Shown here piece after piece: positions 18,545 to 26,040 of a stretch of 64,000 bases of DNA. Numbering within the stretch: the stretch's first letter is position 1; each line of letters starts with the position of its first letter. The notes beneath the pieces are model-generated. The model had not been told where the DNA came from, did no database searches, and saw only the letters and a list, made by a program, of their open reading frames with translations. The position numbers and the translations under genes are program-made. The stretch comes from Mesorhizobium_G sp049840935 (GTDB lineage: Bacteria > Pseudomonadota > Alphaproteobacteria > Rhizobiales > Rhizobiaceae), in NCBI GenBank assembly GCA_049840935.1, contig JASGJA010000020.1:1-64000 (forward strand), written 5' to 3'.

Positions 18545-19587
18545 TGAACTTCTCCCGTTGCGCGGTTGGGACCGCAGCTATCGCGGACCATCAGCGTGAC
18601 AGAGCCGATCTGGTCTTCCGCGCGCGTGGTGCGCGTCTGCATCATTTTGAGAACGGTGTGCGCGGCGCGCTCGCCAAGGCTGGCGGTATCGACCGAAATG
18701 CTGGTGAGTGCGGGAACGTAATGCTGCGCTTCCACCACATCGTCGAAACCAACGACGGCGAAATCGCGGGCGGGCTCAAGGCCACGCTTGCGCAGCGCGA
18801 TCATCACGCCGAAGGCAACCGCATCGTTGAAGCATAGAGCGGCGGTTGGACGGTCGGGACGGTCCAGCGCCGCGTTGAGGCAAGCCATGCCGCCCATGCG
18901 GTTCGTCTCGCCTTCGATGATTGTGAGATTTGTTTCGGGGATGCCGAGGCGCAGGCACGTGTCGCGAAAACCCTGCAGGCGCTCCTGATAGACGGAGAGG
19001 TCGGCATGTCCGCCGAGAAAAGCAAGGCGACGATGCCCCTTGCCAATGAGATGTTCGGCAGCAAGCGCGCCACCGCGAATATTATCCGGCGCGACGACAG
19101 GTAGACGGCTTTCCGGCAGGCGGCGCATGATGGTGATGACGGGGACGCCTGCCTGTTCGATACGGCGCAGCGCTTCGGGCTGTGTGTTTCGCGTCGGCGC
19201 AATGATGAGACCCGCCGCGCCCTGTTCGAGCATCGACTTCAAAACCTGATCCTGTCGGATCGGGTTTTCGGCAGTGTTGGCGATGAAGGGGACGATGCCG
19301 GCGGACTGGAATGCGCGCTCCATGCCAACCGCAAGTTCGGCGTAGAACGGGTTGGTCAGATCGTGGATGACCATGCCGATAACGTTGGACTGCGCCTTGC
19401 GCAGATTGGCCGCGCCGCGATTGTAGACATAGCCCGTATCGGCAATTGCCTTGCGCACTTTCGCGGCTGTGTCAGGGCGGATGAGACCGCTGCCCTGAAG
19501 CACCAGCGAGACAGTGGATTTTGAAACACCAGCCTCGCGGGCGATGTCCAAAATCGTTGCCTTGTCGCGTAAGGTCACGACCGTCAT
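18541..19587 (-). CDS. LacI-family transcriptional regulator
   Basis: This 348-residue protein has the LacI helix-turn-helix at its N-terminus (ATILDIAREAGVSKSTVSLV, residues 10-30) and a hinge helix, followed by a periplasmic-binding-protein-like ligand domain (VIGMVIHDLTNPFYAELAVG onward). It is the first gene of the minus-strand catabolic operon and is divergent from the DUF993-like gene. Two palindromes with the core GGAACGTTC(C) lie between them, so it most likely represses both directions until a pathway sugar binds. Confidence 0.93.
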   Translation of the reverse strand: MTVVTLRDKATILDIAREAGVSKSTVSLVLQGSGLIRPDTAAKVRKAIADTGYVYNRGAANLRKAQSNVIGMVIHDLTNPFYAELAVGMERAFQSAGIVPFIANTAENPIRQDQVLKSMLEQGAAGLIIAPTRNTQPEALRRIEQAGVPVITIMRRLPESRLPVVAPDNIRGGALAAEHLIGKGHRRLAFLGGHADLSVYQERLQGFRDTCLRLGIPETNLTIIEGETNRMGGMACLNAALDRPDRPTAALCFNDAVAFGVMIALRKRGLEPARDFAVVGFDDVVEAQHYVPALTSISVDTASLGERAAHTVLKMMQTRTTRAEDQIGSVTLMVRDSCGPNRATGEVQ

Positions 19588-19601
19588 TTCCTCCCAAATC
19601 G

Positions 19602-19615
19602 TTGGAACGTTCTAA
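19602..19615. promoter_or_regulatory. LacI-type operator, site 1
   Basis: TTGGAACGTTCTAA is a near-perfect palindrome centred on a CG step, as in LacI/GalR-family operators. It lies 15 bases before the LacI gene start and would allow autoregulation. Confidence 0.7.
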
Positions 19616-19696
19616 ATTCAGCTTTAGATTGAGTCAATAGGCGTCTTTAATTTCGGAGATTTGTATCAATTTCCTGCCTGTTGATGCCTATTGAAT

Positions 19697-19714
19697 AATT
19701 GGAACGTTCCTATT
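19697..19714. promoter_or_regulatory. LacI-type operator, site 2
   Basis: AATTGGAACGTTCCTATT contains the perfect palindrome GGAACGTTCC. It shares its core with site 1, 97 bases away, and lies 30 bases before the DUF993-like start codon. The pair suggests cooperative or looping repression of the divergent promoters. Confidence 0.75.
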
Positions 19715-19743
19715 ATAGACGCCCGAGGCTACGGAGGAAGGCC

Positions 19744-20901
19744 ATGCAAATCAACCTGCCATTGCAGAACGGGCGCGTAGAAGCCTATCGGCTTGCGGGT
19801 ACGCCTGTTGAAGGTTTGCCGGGCGCTTCGTTCAATCGAGTTGCCTATGCGGCGGCGCACGTTGTGGCCGATCCGTTCGGTACAAATGATCCGTGGTCGG
19901 TGGCGGCGGTTGACTGGGAGCGCACGATGGCGTTCCGGCATCATTTGTGGCGGCTGGGGTTTCGGATTGCGGAAGCGATGGATACGTCGCAGCGCGGTAT
20001 GGGATTCGACTGGGGCAGCGCGAGGGAATTAATCCGCCGTTCGCTTGCCGAAGCCCGCGCGGTGCCGGGCGCGGATTTGGCGTCGGGAGCCGGGACAGAT
20101 CAACTTGCGCCGGAAGCTGTGCGCACGCTGGACGATGTTATCCGTGCCTATGAGGAACAGTTCGAGTTCATCGAGGGGCAGGGCGGCAAGACCATCATGA
20201 TGGCAAGCCGCGCGCTTGCGCGGGTGGCGCGCGGGGCTGATGATTACGCAAAGGTCTATGACCGGATCTTGTCGCAAGCCTCCAATAAGGTGGTTCTGCA
20301 TTGGCTGGGCGACATGTTCGATCCGGCGCTGAAAGGCTATTGGGGCGCGAATGATTTCTCGCCTGCGCTGGATACGGTGGTCGGGATAATCGAGCGGCAT
20401 CGGGACAAGGTGGAAGGCATCAAGATTTCGCTGCTGGAAACTGAGAAGGAAGTCGCGTTGCGCGACCGTCTGCCCGACGGCGTGATGATGTTTACCGGCG
20501 ATGATTTTAACTATGCGGAACTGATAGCCGGAGATGGTCGGCGGCACTCGCACGCGCTGCTCGGCATATTCGATGCGATTGCGCCTGTGGCCAATGCCGC
20601 GCTGGCGAAACTGGCGCAGGGCGACGAGGCCGGGTTCCACGCGCTACTCGGTCCGACGGTGCCGCTGTCGCGGAAGATATTCGAGGCACCGACGCAGTAT
20701 TATAAGGCGGGCGTGGTGTTTCTCGCTTGGCTCAACGGTCATCAGGATCATTTCCAGATGGTGGGCGGAATGCAGTCCGCGCGCGGGATCGCGCATTATG
20801 CAGAAATTTTCCGGCTGGCCGATGCGGCGGGATTGCTCGCCGATCCCGACAAGGCGGTGGAGCGGATGAAGGCGCTCTGCGCAACGGCCGGTGTGGTCTA
20901 G
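19744..20901 (+). CDS. DUF993-like TIM-barrel protein (dihydrodipicolinate synthase-like)
   Basis: This 385-residue protein starts at an ATG preceded by GGAGGAAGGCC. It resembles the DUF993 family, which is related to class I aldolases of the dihydrodipicolinate synthase/KDG aldolase type. GDMFDPALKGYWGANDF and VEGIKISLLETEKE are consistent with a TIM barrel, with a Lys in the latter as a possible Schiff-base residue. It is divergent from the LacI operon and shares its operators, so it is probably part of the same pathway, possibly a carbon-carbon cleaving step. The reaction of this family is not known to me. Confidence 0.75.
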   Translation: MQINLPLQNGRVEAYRLAGTPVEGLPGASFNRVAYAAAHVVADPFGTNDPWSVAAVDWERTMAFRHHLWRLGFRIAEAMDTSQRGMGFDWGSARELIRRSLAEARAVPGADLASGAGTDQLAPEAVRTLDDVIRAYEEQFEFIEGQGGKTIMMASRALARVARGADDYAKVYDRILSQASNKVVLHWLGDMFDPALKGYWGANDFSPALDTVVGIIERHRDKVEGIKISLLETEKEVALRDRLPDGVMMFTGDDFNYAELIAGDGRRHSHALLGIFDAIAPVANAALAKLAQGDEAGFHALLGPTVPLSRKIFEAPTQYYKAGVVFLAWLNGHQDHFQMVGGMQSARGIAHYAEIFRLADAAGLLADPDKAVERMKALCATAGVV

Positions 20902-20944
20902 GGCGTTCACAGTTTACGCGGCGTTGAAGGCATCTCGCCCCGTT

Positions 20945-21051
20945 ACCGGGAGAGGATGCCGGCAGGCGGTGACGGGCTGCGTGATCACGGCAATGTTGGC
21001 TCTGCCCCTCATCCCGCTTCCGCGACCTTCTCCCCGTAAACGGGGAGAAGG
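20945..21051. repeat. Palindromic intergenic repeat with terminal hairpin
   Basis: The segment shows the GCCGGCAGGCGG and CCTTCTCCCC themes of the repeat at 12159 in degenerate form. It ends in a perfect 10-bp hairpin (21026-21035 with 21042-21051, loop GTAAAC). Lying between the convergent DUF993-like and CXXCW genes, it may act as a factor-dependent terminator or RNA 3' stabiliser. It has no T-run. Confidence 0.65.
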
Positions 21052-21108
21052 AAGAGTGAGTTAGGCGTAAGGGCTAACCGTCAACGTTGCTGTGAACTGG
21101 TCGTTGAC

Positions 21109-21756
21109 CTACGGTGCGTAGGGCTGCTCTTCGACCAATGGGAGACCAGCCTTTTCCCAGCCATCAGAGCCCAGCGGATACCAGAGCACGGCAGTGTATC
21201 CCCACGAAACGGCCCGCTTTGCGGCGTTCCATGACATCCAGCAATTTGTCATGCAGTAAAACAGAATCGGCTTGGATTTGTCGTTTCCGATTTGGGATGC
21301 GATGCCGTTCTTGAAATAGGTTTCGGTCTCTGCGTTGATTTCGCCGTAGCCGACATTAGCAAGCCAGATGCTGCCGGGGATGCCGGAGCGCGGCTTATCG
21401 CGCCAGATAGTGCCTACGGGCAGATTGGTGGGTTTTGGCGGGCGTGGCATGACATCGAAAAATACTGCGGATTTGTCGCGCCAGAGTTTTTCGGCCTCAG
21501 CAGTATCGATAACGCGTGCGCCTTTCAGGGTTGCAGGAACCGGCGCGCGGTATTCGTCCATACGGTAGTCGGAGGGCTCGGAGACAGTTTGAGCGTTGAG
21601 TGGGGCAACCGAGCCGAGAAGCAGTGAGAAAACAATGGCAAGAACGATCTTGGCTTGGTCGTGACAATTAGCGACGAAGCTTTGCGTTCTCCAATTACCC
21701 CCACCCCTAACCCCTCCCCTCAAGGGGGAGGGGGATTGGAAGCGCCGAGTTCTCAA
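21109..21756 (-). CDS. PQQ-dependent catabolism-associated CXXCW-motif protein, start altered by a repeat
   Basis: This is a rhodanese-like periplasmic protein with the family hallmark CMTNCW (in ILFYCMTNCWMSWNAAKRAV, near residue 170) and a hydrophobic signal segment KIVLAIVFSLLLGSVAPL. It is a recurrent neighbour of PQQ alcohol dehydrogenases, and its role is unknown. It is last in the xoxF-xoxG-xoxJ operon. The only in-frame start before the signal peptide is a TTG inside a palindromic repeat. A natural-looking ATG at 21815, 20 bases after the xoxJ stop, is followed at once by the repeat and is out of frame. The repeat therefore seems to have inserted a few codons into the gene. Confidence 0.8.
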   Translation of the reverse strand: MRTRRFQSPSPLRGGVRGGGNWRTQSFVANCHDQAKIVLAIVFSLLLGSVAPLNAQTVSEPSDYRMDEYRAPVPATLKGARVIDTAEAEKLWRDKSAVFFDVMPRPPKPTNLPVGTIWRDKPRSGIPGSIWLANVGYGEINAETETYFKNGIASQIGNDKSKPILFYCMTNCWMSWNAAKRAVSWGYTAVLWYPLGSDGWEKAGLPLVEEQPYAP

Positions 21757-21806
21757 AGTCCCCCTCCCCCTTGAGGGGAGGGGTTAGGGGTGGGGGTAAT
21801 TGGAGA
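21688..21806. repeat. Palindromic repeat (about 119 bp), family A
   Basis: Nearly perfect inverted arms (TCTCCAATTACCCCCACCCC outward) flank a short centre that reads, in reverse, GAGAACTCGGCGCTTCCAAT. The same arms and centre recur at 60729 and 63204, so this is a dispersed element rather than a local terminator. Here it lies across the start of the CXXCW-protein gene. Confidence 0.9.
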
Positions 21807-21834
21807 TGTTTTCATCGGCTTGGCCAAAGAAACG

Positions 21835-22686
21835 CTATTCCGTGATGGGCCGGTTTTGCTCATCGATAAGCGGCACGCCGTAATCGAGAAGGATCTTGTT
21901 TATAGCAGGCTGGTTTTCGCGGATCACCGTGTTCAACGTGCGCTTCCACTCCTGATCGGAGGGGCGAACGCCCATAGTGATGCGATAGACCATGCGTGAG
22001 CCGGCTTTCTCTTTTGTCAGCGGTACGATGGTGACGTCAGCCTTCATCTGCTTGGCGAAATAGCCACCCATCGGACCCCAGACCACCGCGGCGTCGATCT
22101 CGCCGGATTCGATGTCCTTGATCATGAGTTCCGCAGGCGAATGGGTGAAGCGCGTGTCGCGCATCAGATCGTAGACCTTTGCCTTCTTCATGAGATTCGC
22201 TTTGGCCATGTTCGAGGCAGGCGGCGTGCTTTGCACCACGCCAATGCGCTTGTCCGCAAGCTTGGGATCTTCGATAGTTTCGACGCCTTCAAGCGGACCG
22301 CCCTTCTTGTACATCATGACATAAGGCGCACGGAGATAGGCGTTGGTGTTCTGCACCAGTTCGTCGCCTTGTGCGTAACCCATGATGATGTCACAGCGAT
22401 TGGCGCGTAGCGTGTTGCGAACGAAGCCCATGACCATCGGGAACCACGTGTAACTGACCGACTTGCGTCCTGTTTTTTCGGCTACAAGTTCGGCGAGCTT
22501 GTTCTCGTAACCCTCGCCCTTTTCGTTCGTGAAAGGGAGATTTGCTGGGTCAGCGCAAACGCGCAAAATGTCAGGATCGACAAGTTCGCCCGCGGCGCCA
22601 AGGCCCGCAGTTTGCGCATAGACCGACCCCGGCAGGATCACCAAGGCCAAGGTCAGGCTGAAGATTCGCGCGCGCAGGGTGCGCAT
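21835..22686 (-). CDS. xoxJ: XoxJ-type periplasmic binding protein
   Basis: This 283-residue protein has a signal peptide (MRTLRARIFSLTLALVILPG, cleavage after VYA) and a periplasmic type 2 binding fold. Segments include LRVCADPANLPFTNEKGEGY, VMGFVRNTLRANRCDIIMGY and IDAAVVWGPMGGYFAKQM. This is the quinoprotein dehydrogenase-associated binding protein (MxaJ/XoxJ), thought to help mature or activate methanol dehydrogenase in the periplasm. The ATG at 22686 is used because the longer open frame upstream lies inside xoxG. The order xoxF-xoxG-xoxJ is the standard one. Confidence 0.92.
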   Translation of the reverse strand: MRTLRARIFSLTLALVILPGSVYAQTAGLGAAGELVDPDILRVCADPANLPFTNEKGEGYENKLAELVAEKTGRKSVSYTWFPMVMGFVRNTLRANRCDIIMGYAQGDELVQNTNAYLRAPYVMMYKKGGPLEGVETIEDPKLADKRIGVVQSTPPASNMAKANLMKKAKVYDLMRDTRFTHSPAELMIKDIESGEIDAAVVWGPMGGYFAKQMKADVTIVPLTKEKAGSRMVYRITMGVRPSDQEWKRTLNTVIRENQPAINKILLDYGVPLIDEQNRPITE

Positions 22687-22687
22687 A

Positions 22688-23215
22688 TCATCCGCCCATG
22701 CAGGCTTTTTCCTGCTCTTTTGCAGCCTGCGACTTGTCTTCCTTCTTCGGCGGACGTCCGCGAGGGGCAGCGCCAACGGCGCGGGCACGAAGATAGACGT
22801 AGAGATCGTCCATGTAGCAATAGACGTTCTTGTTGTCGCCGAAGGAAGGCATGACGTTTTCCTTGCCTCCACCGACATTCTTGCGTCCTTCCGCAACGAT
22901 AGAAAGGAACGTGCCGTAGTCCATTGTCTTCAGCGAATCGACCAAGGCCGGAGCGTAGCTGGAGCCCATACCGTCCGGGCCATGACAGACGTGGCAATCG
23001 GAATGGTAACGGCGATAACCGCTGAACGTATACCAGTCTACAGTGCCATCAGGCTGGATGTTGAAAGTGGGATTGCCTTCTGCGTCGTAATATTTGCCGT
23101 CTTCATCGCGAACGGCTTTGGCTTTCTCGATGCTGTCCTGCGCGAATGTGATCTGCGTGGGAGCAAAGACTGCGGTGGACAGGGTGAGCAGGAGAAGCGC
23201 TTTACCAAAAGTCAT
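22688..23215 (-). CDS. xoxG: Cytochrome c XoxG, electron acceptor of XoxF
   Basis: This 175-residue periplasmic c-type cytochrome starts MTFGKALLLLTLSTAVFAPT (signal peptide). The single haem site is CHVCH in RRYHSDCHVCHGPDGMG (about residue 75), and the likely axial Met is in KENVMPSFGDNKNVY. It has the YRRYHSDCHVCHG context typical of cytochromes c-L/XoxG that take electrons from PQQ methanol dehydrogenase. The C-terminus is a charged tail. It lies between xoxF and xoxJ and ends one base before the xoxJ start. Confidence 0.93.
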   Translation of the reverse strand: MTFGKALLLLTLSTAVFAPTQITFAQDSIEKAKAVRDEDGKYYDAEGNPTFNIQPDGTVDWYTFSGYRRYHSDCHVCHGPDGMGSSYAPALVDSLKTMDYGTFLSIVAEGRKNVGGGKENVMPSFGDNKNVYCYMDDLYVYLRARAVGAAPRGRPPKKEDKSQAAKEQEKACMGG

Positions 23216-23300
23216 ACGTGCCTCGTTTCTTACGCCACGGACAAAGCTTGTCTGTCTTGATGCGGCGATGACAGGTGCGTTGTTGGTCTGTGGCGAAGTC

Positions 23301-23322
23301 GGCCGCACCCGAAGGTGCGGCC
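23301..23322 (-). promoter_or_regulatory. Intercistronic hairpin between xoxF and xoxG
   Basis: A perfect 9-bp G/C stem (GGCCGCACC with GGTGCGGCC) closes a 4-nt loop in the 119-base gap between the xoxF stop and the xoxG start. No T-run follows on the transcribed strand. It is more likely an mRNA-stabilising or partial attenuation structure that makes more XoxF than XoxG than a full terminator. Confidence 0.6.
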
Positions 23323-23334
23323 GGGTAGAGGACC

Positions 23335-25239
23335 TTAGTCTGGGAGGCCGAAGACTGTGAGCTGTCCGCCGAGTGCAGTATATTGCGCAAGGCTGGCGTA
23401 ACCGCCGACTGCACCGAGACCGGCTGTCGAAACCGACGCTTCTCCACCGGCGTCTGGCGCCTTGTCACCGGCAACAGCCGTCTGCCATGCAGCGGCGTTT
23501 TCCGGAGCGAGCAGGCCACCTGCCAGACCAATACCGGCCCAGCCGCCGACGCCCGACAGGACGCCGATATACTGCTTGCCGCCATGCTCATAGGTGTTGA
23601 CGTTGCCGATAATGCCCGACGGCGTCTTGAACTTGTAGAGTTCCTTGCCGTTGTTATCGACCGCCTTCAGATAGCCTTCCAGCGTTCCGTAGAACACGAT
23701 GTCGCCAGCCGTGGCGAGCGCGCCGGACCATACCGAGAACTGTTCCGGTATTGACCAGACGATTTCACCCTTGGCAGCATCCCAGGCAATGAAATTGCCC
23801 ATGCCGCCGTGGCTGTTCGGAGCAGGATACATCGACACGGTTGCGCCCACATAAGGCTGACCGGCGGTGTAGCTCACCCGATATGGTTCATAGTCCATGC
23901 AGACGTGGTTCGTCGGAATGTAGAAGAGGCCGGTTTTCGGCGAATAGGCTGAAGGCTGTTGATCCTTCGTGCCGAGCGCGGCGGGGCAGATGCCCGTCGT
24001 GTTCACGTCTTCGCCGTTGAACTGCGTCGAGTATTTGTCGACCACTTGCGGACGGCCATACTGATCGCTGTTCTTGTCCATGACGACTTCCGTCGCCCAG
24101 TTGACCGCAGGGTCATACTTCTTGGCGACGAGCAGTTCGCCGGTATCGCGGTCAAGAGTATAGGCAAAACCGTTGCGGTCCGGGTGGACCAGAACGTTAT
24201 GCTTCGCTCCGTTGACCTCCATGCCATCGACGAGGATCATCTCGTTGACGCCATCGTAGTCCCATTCGTCGTGCGGGGTCATCTGATAGACCCACTTTGC
24301 CACGCCCGTATCCGCATCGCGTGCGAAAATGGTCATGGACCAGCGGTTATCACCGGGACGCTGCACGGGATTCCACGTTGACGGGTTACCGGAACCGTAG
24401 AAGACCAGATTGGTCTTCGGGTCATAGGCATACCAGCCCCAGGTCGCGCCGCCGCCAGTTTTCCATTGCTCGCCTTCCCAGGTCGAGATGCCGGAATCCT
24501 TGCCGACAGGCTTGCCGAGTTGCGTGGTCTTTTCAGGATCCAGCAAGGTGTCTGAATCCGGACCCATCGAGTATCCGCGCCATACCTGCTTGCCGTCTGC
24601 GAGATTGTAGGCCGCTACCCAGCCGCGAACGCCAAATTCACCGCCGGATATACCGACGATGACCTTGTCCTTCACGATGATGGGCGCGTGGGTCGAGGAT
24701 TCGCCCTTGCCGCCGTCGATCTGGTCGCCGTTCTTGACAGACCAAACCACTTTGCCGGTCTTGGCGTCTAGCGCCGTAACCATAGTGTCGGCCTGGTTCA
24801 GAATGATCTTGCCGTCACCATATGCAACGCCACGATTTACGGTGTCGCAGCACATGATCGGGATGACGTTCGGATCCTGCCTTGGCTCATATTTCCACAG
24901 GATCTTGCCGTCATTGTTCAGATCAAGAGCGTAGACGATGTTCGGAAATGGCGTGTGCACATACATCACGTCGCCAATGACCAACGGGCCGCCTTCATGA
25001 CCGCGCAACACGCCGGTCGAGAAGGTCCATTTGACCTGCAGGTTCTTCACATTGTCCTTGTTGATCTGATCGAGCTTGGAGTAGCGCGTATTCGCGTAGT
25101 CACCCGTAGGCATCGCCCAGTTCTTGGGGTCTGCCGAAAGTTTTTCCAGTTCGTCATTCGCCCAAGCTCCGACAGCCGATGCGCATACGAGCAATGCGGT
25201 GGCCGACAGGAGATGGGTGGCATTTTTAAGTGCACGCAT
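23335..25239 (-). CDS. xoxF: Lanthanide-dependent methanol dehydrogenase XoxF
   Basis: This 634-residue PQQ quinoprotein oxidises methanol to formaldehyde in the periplasm. A signal peptide ends near residue 28 (SAVGAWA-NDE). The vicinal disulfide over PQQ is Cys130-Cys131 (PIMCCDTVNRG). Metal ligands expected from the family are Glu201, Asn285 and Asp327, and the extra Asp329 in DEWDYDGVNE is the lanthanide-type residue that is Ala in calcium-dependent MxaF. Beta-propeller tryptophan-docking motifs recur through the chain. It heads the operon with xoxG, xoxJ and the CXXCW protein. No MxaF or MxaI gene is in the window, so this enzyme would need rare earths. Confidence 0.97.
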   Translation of the reverse strand: MRALKNATHLLSATALLVCASAVGAWANDELEKLSADPKNWAMPTGDYANTRYSKLDQINKDNVKNLQVKWTFSTGVLRGHEGGPLVIGDVMYVHTPFPNIVYALDLNNDGKILWKYEPRQDPNVIPIMCCDTVNRGVAYGDGKIILNQADTMVTALDAKTGKVVWSVKNGDQIDGGKGESSTHAPIIVKDKVIVGISGGEFGVRGWVAAYNLADGKQVWRGYSMGPDSDTLLDPEKTTQLGKPVGKDSGISTWEGEQWKTGGGATWGWYAYDPKTNLVFYGSGNPSTWNPVQRPGDNRWSMTIFARDADTGVAKWVYQMTPHDEWDYDGVNEMILVDGMEVNGAKHNVLVHPDRNGFAYTLDRDTGELLVAKKYDPAVNWATEVVMDKNSDQYGRPQVVDKYSTQFNGEDVNTTGICPAALGTKDQQPSAYSPKTGLFYIPTNHVCMDYEPYRVSYTAGQPYVGATVSMYPAPNSHGGMGNFIAWDAAKGEIVWSIPEQFSVWSGALATAGDIVFYGTLEGYLKAVDNNGKELYKFKTPSGIIGNVNTYEHGGKQYIGVLSGVGGWAGIGLAGGLLAPENAAAWQTAVAGDKAPDAGGEASVSTAGLGAVGGYASLAQYTALGGQLTVFGLPD

Positions 25240-25701
25240 TCGAAATCCTCCCGAGATTCACAACGAAGAATCGATGTTCGAACCTCAAAGGGTTCGCGCA
25301 AGCGATCCATGTGGTGGGAAGTATTTCCGGCAGCGTGTCACGACCGAAGCCAGATGAGCAGAGGGCACCATTGCTGCCCACCCCACTTGGCCTACGAAAA
25401 GCAATCGCCGCTCCCTATAACGACAACGCCCTTGAAGCCGGAAACAGTTGAAAGGCTATGTTATTAAAATGCATGGCGCAAGCAAAAAACACGATAAGCT
25501 TGTTGCAATGCAAATATCTAATTTTGCATTGCAACAATACTAAGTATTTCCAAGTTTTCCTGAAAATAATTCGTGCTGTGGTTGATTGTATAGATTCGCA
25601 TTTGCGTAATCGATAATTTCGCCTTCTTATTCTTTGGTCCTATTCCTTATCGTTGACGCGGGCCGCTGAATGATGAGACTCGGTGTCTTGGGAGAAGACT
25701 C
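25240..25701. other. Divergent intergenic region between xoxF and a small exported protein
   Basis: These 462 bases contain no supported gene. The half nearer the rightward gene is AT-rich and holds the double dyad at 25500-25537. It must carry the promoters for xoxFGJ (leftward) and the small exported protein (rightward, with GGGAGAAGACTC just before its ATG). Confidence 0.7.
25500..25537. promoter_or_regulatory. Double dyad operator candidate upstream of xoxF
   Basis: A perfect 15-bp inverted repeat (25500-25514 with 25523-25537) contains two copies of the smaller dyad TTGCA-N-TGCAA at 25503-25513 and 25524-25534. Their centres are 21 bases apart, two helical turns. It lies about 265 bases upstream of xoxF and 165 bases upstream of the divergent gene. 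The arrangement suits two regulator dimers on one DNA face. The regulator is not identified. Confidence 0.6.
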
Positions 25702-26040
25702 ATGGTTTTGAGATTAGCTGCCGCACTTGCGCTTGTGATGTTAGGCCCAATCAACGCCGATGCTGCGGGCGATTATCCGACCACGGCGGTTGCCGATTAT
25801 GTCTATGCCTGCATGAAGTCCAATGGCGAGACGCGCGAGGCGCTTGAGCGGTGCTCGTGCTCAATCGACGTGGTGGCGTCGATCGTTCCTTATGATGACT
25901 ATGTAGCTGCGGAGACGTTCCGGCGCATGGCTCAGACAACAGGCGAAGCTGCCGGGCTTTTCAAGGAAAGTCCTCCAGCCAAAGCTGCGGGTGCAGAACT
26001 GAAACGCGCTCAGGCCGAGGCCGAGATACGCTGCTTCTAG
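25702..26040 (+). CDS. Small exported protein with a CSCS motif, XoxF neighbour
   Basis: This 112-residue protein has a signal peptide (MVLRLAAALALVMLGPINAD, cleavage near ADA-AGD). Four Cys remain in the mature part: YACMKSN, then ERCSCSIDVV near residue 52, and a terminal IRCF. The Cys-x-Cys pair and the lone Cys residues suggest disulfides or metal binding in the periplasm. I know of no assigned function. It is divergent from xoxF and converges on the SoxYZ-like gene, overlapping its end by four bases, so a role with the quinoprotein system is inferred from position only. Confidence 0.7.
   Translation: MVLRLAAALALVMLGPINADAAGDYPTTAVADYVYACMKSNGETREALERCSCSIDVVASIVPYDDYVAAETFRRMAQTTGEAAGLFKESPPAKAAGAELKRAQAEAEIRCF

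Noticed and set aside
21688..21806. The repeat as an ordinary rho-independent terminator
   Set aside because: It has no T-run, its centre is conserved among distant copies, and it overlaps the start of a gene in an operon.
23335..25239. Calcium-dependent methanol dehydrogenase MxaF or ethanol dehydrogenase
   Set aside because: DYD in place of DYA marks the lanthanide XoxF type, and no MxaI small subunit is present.
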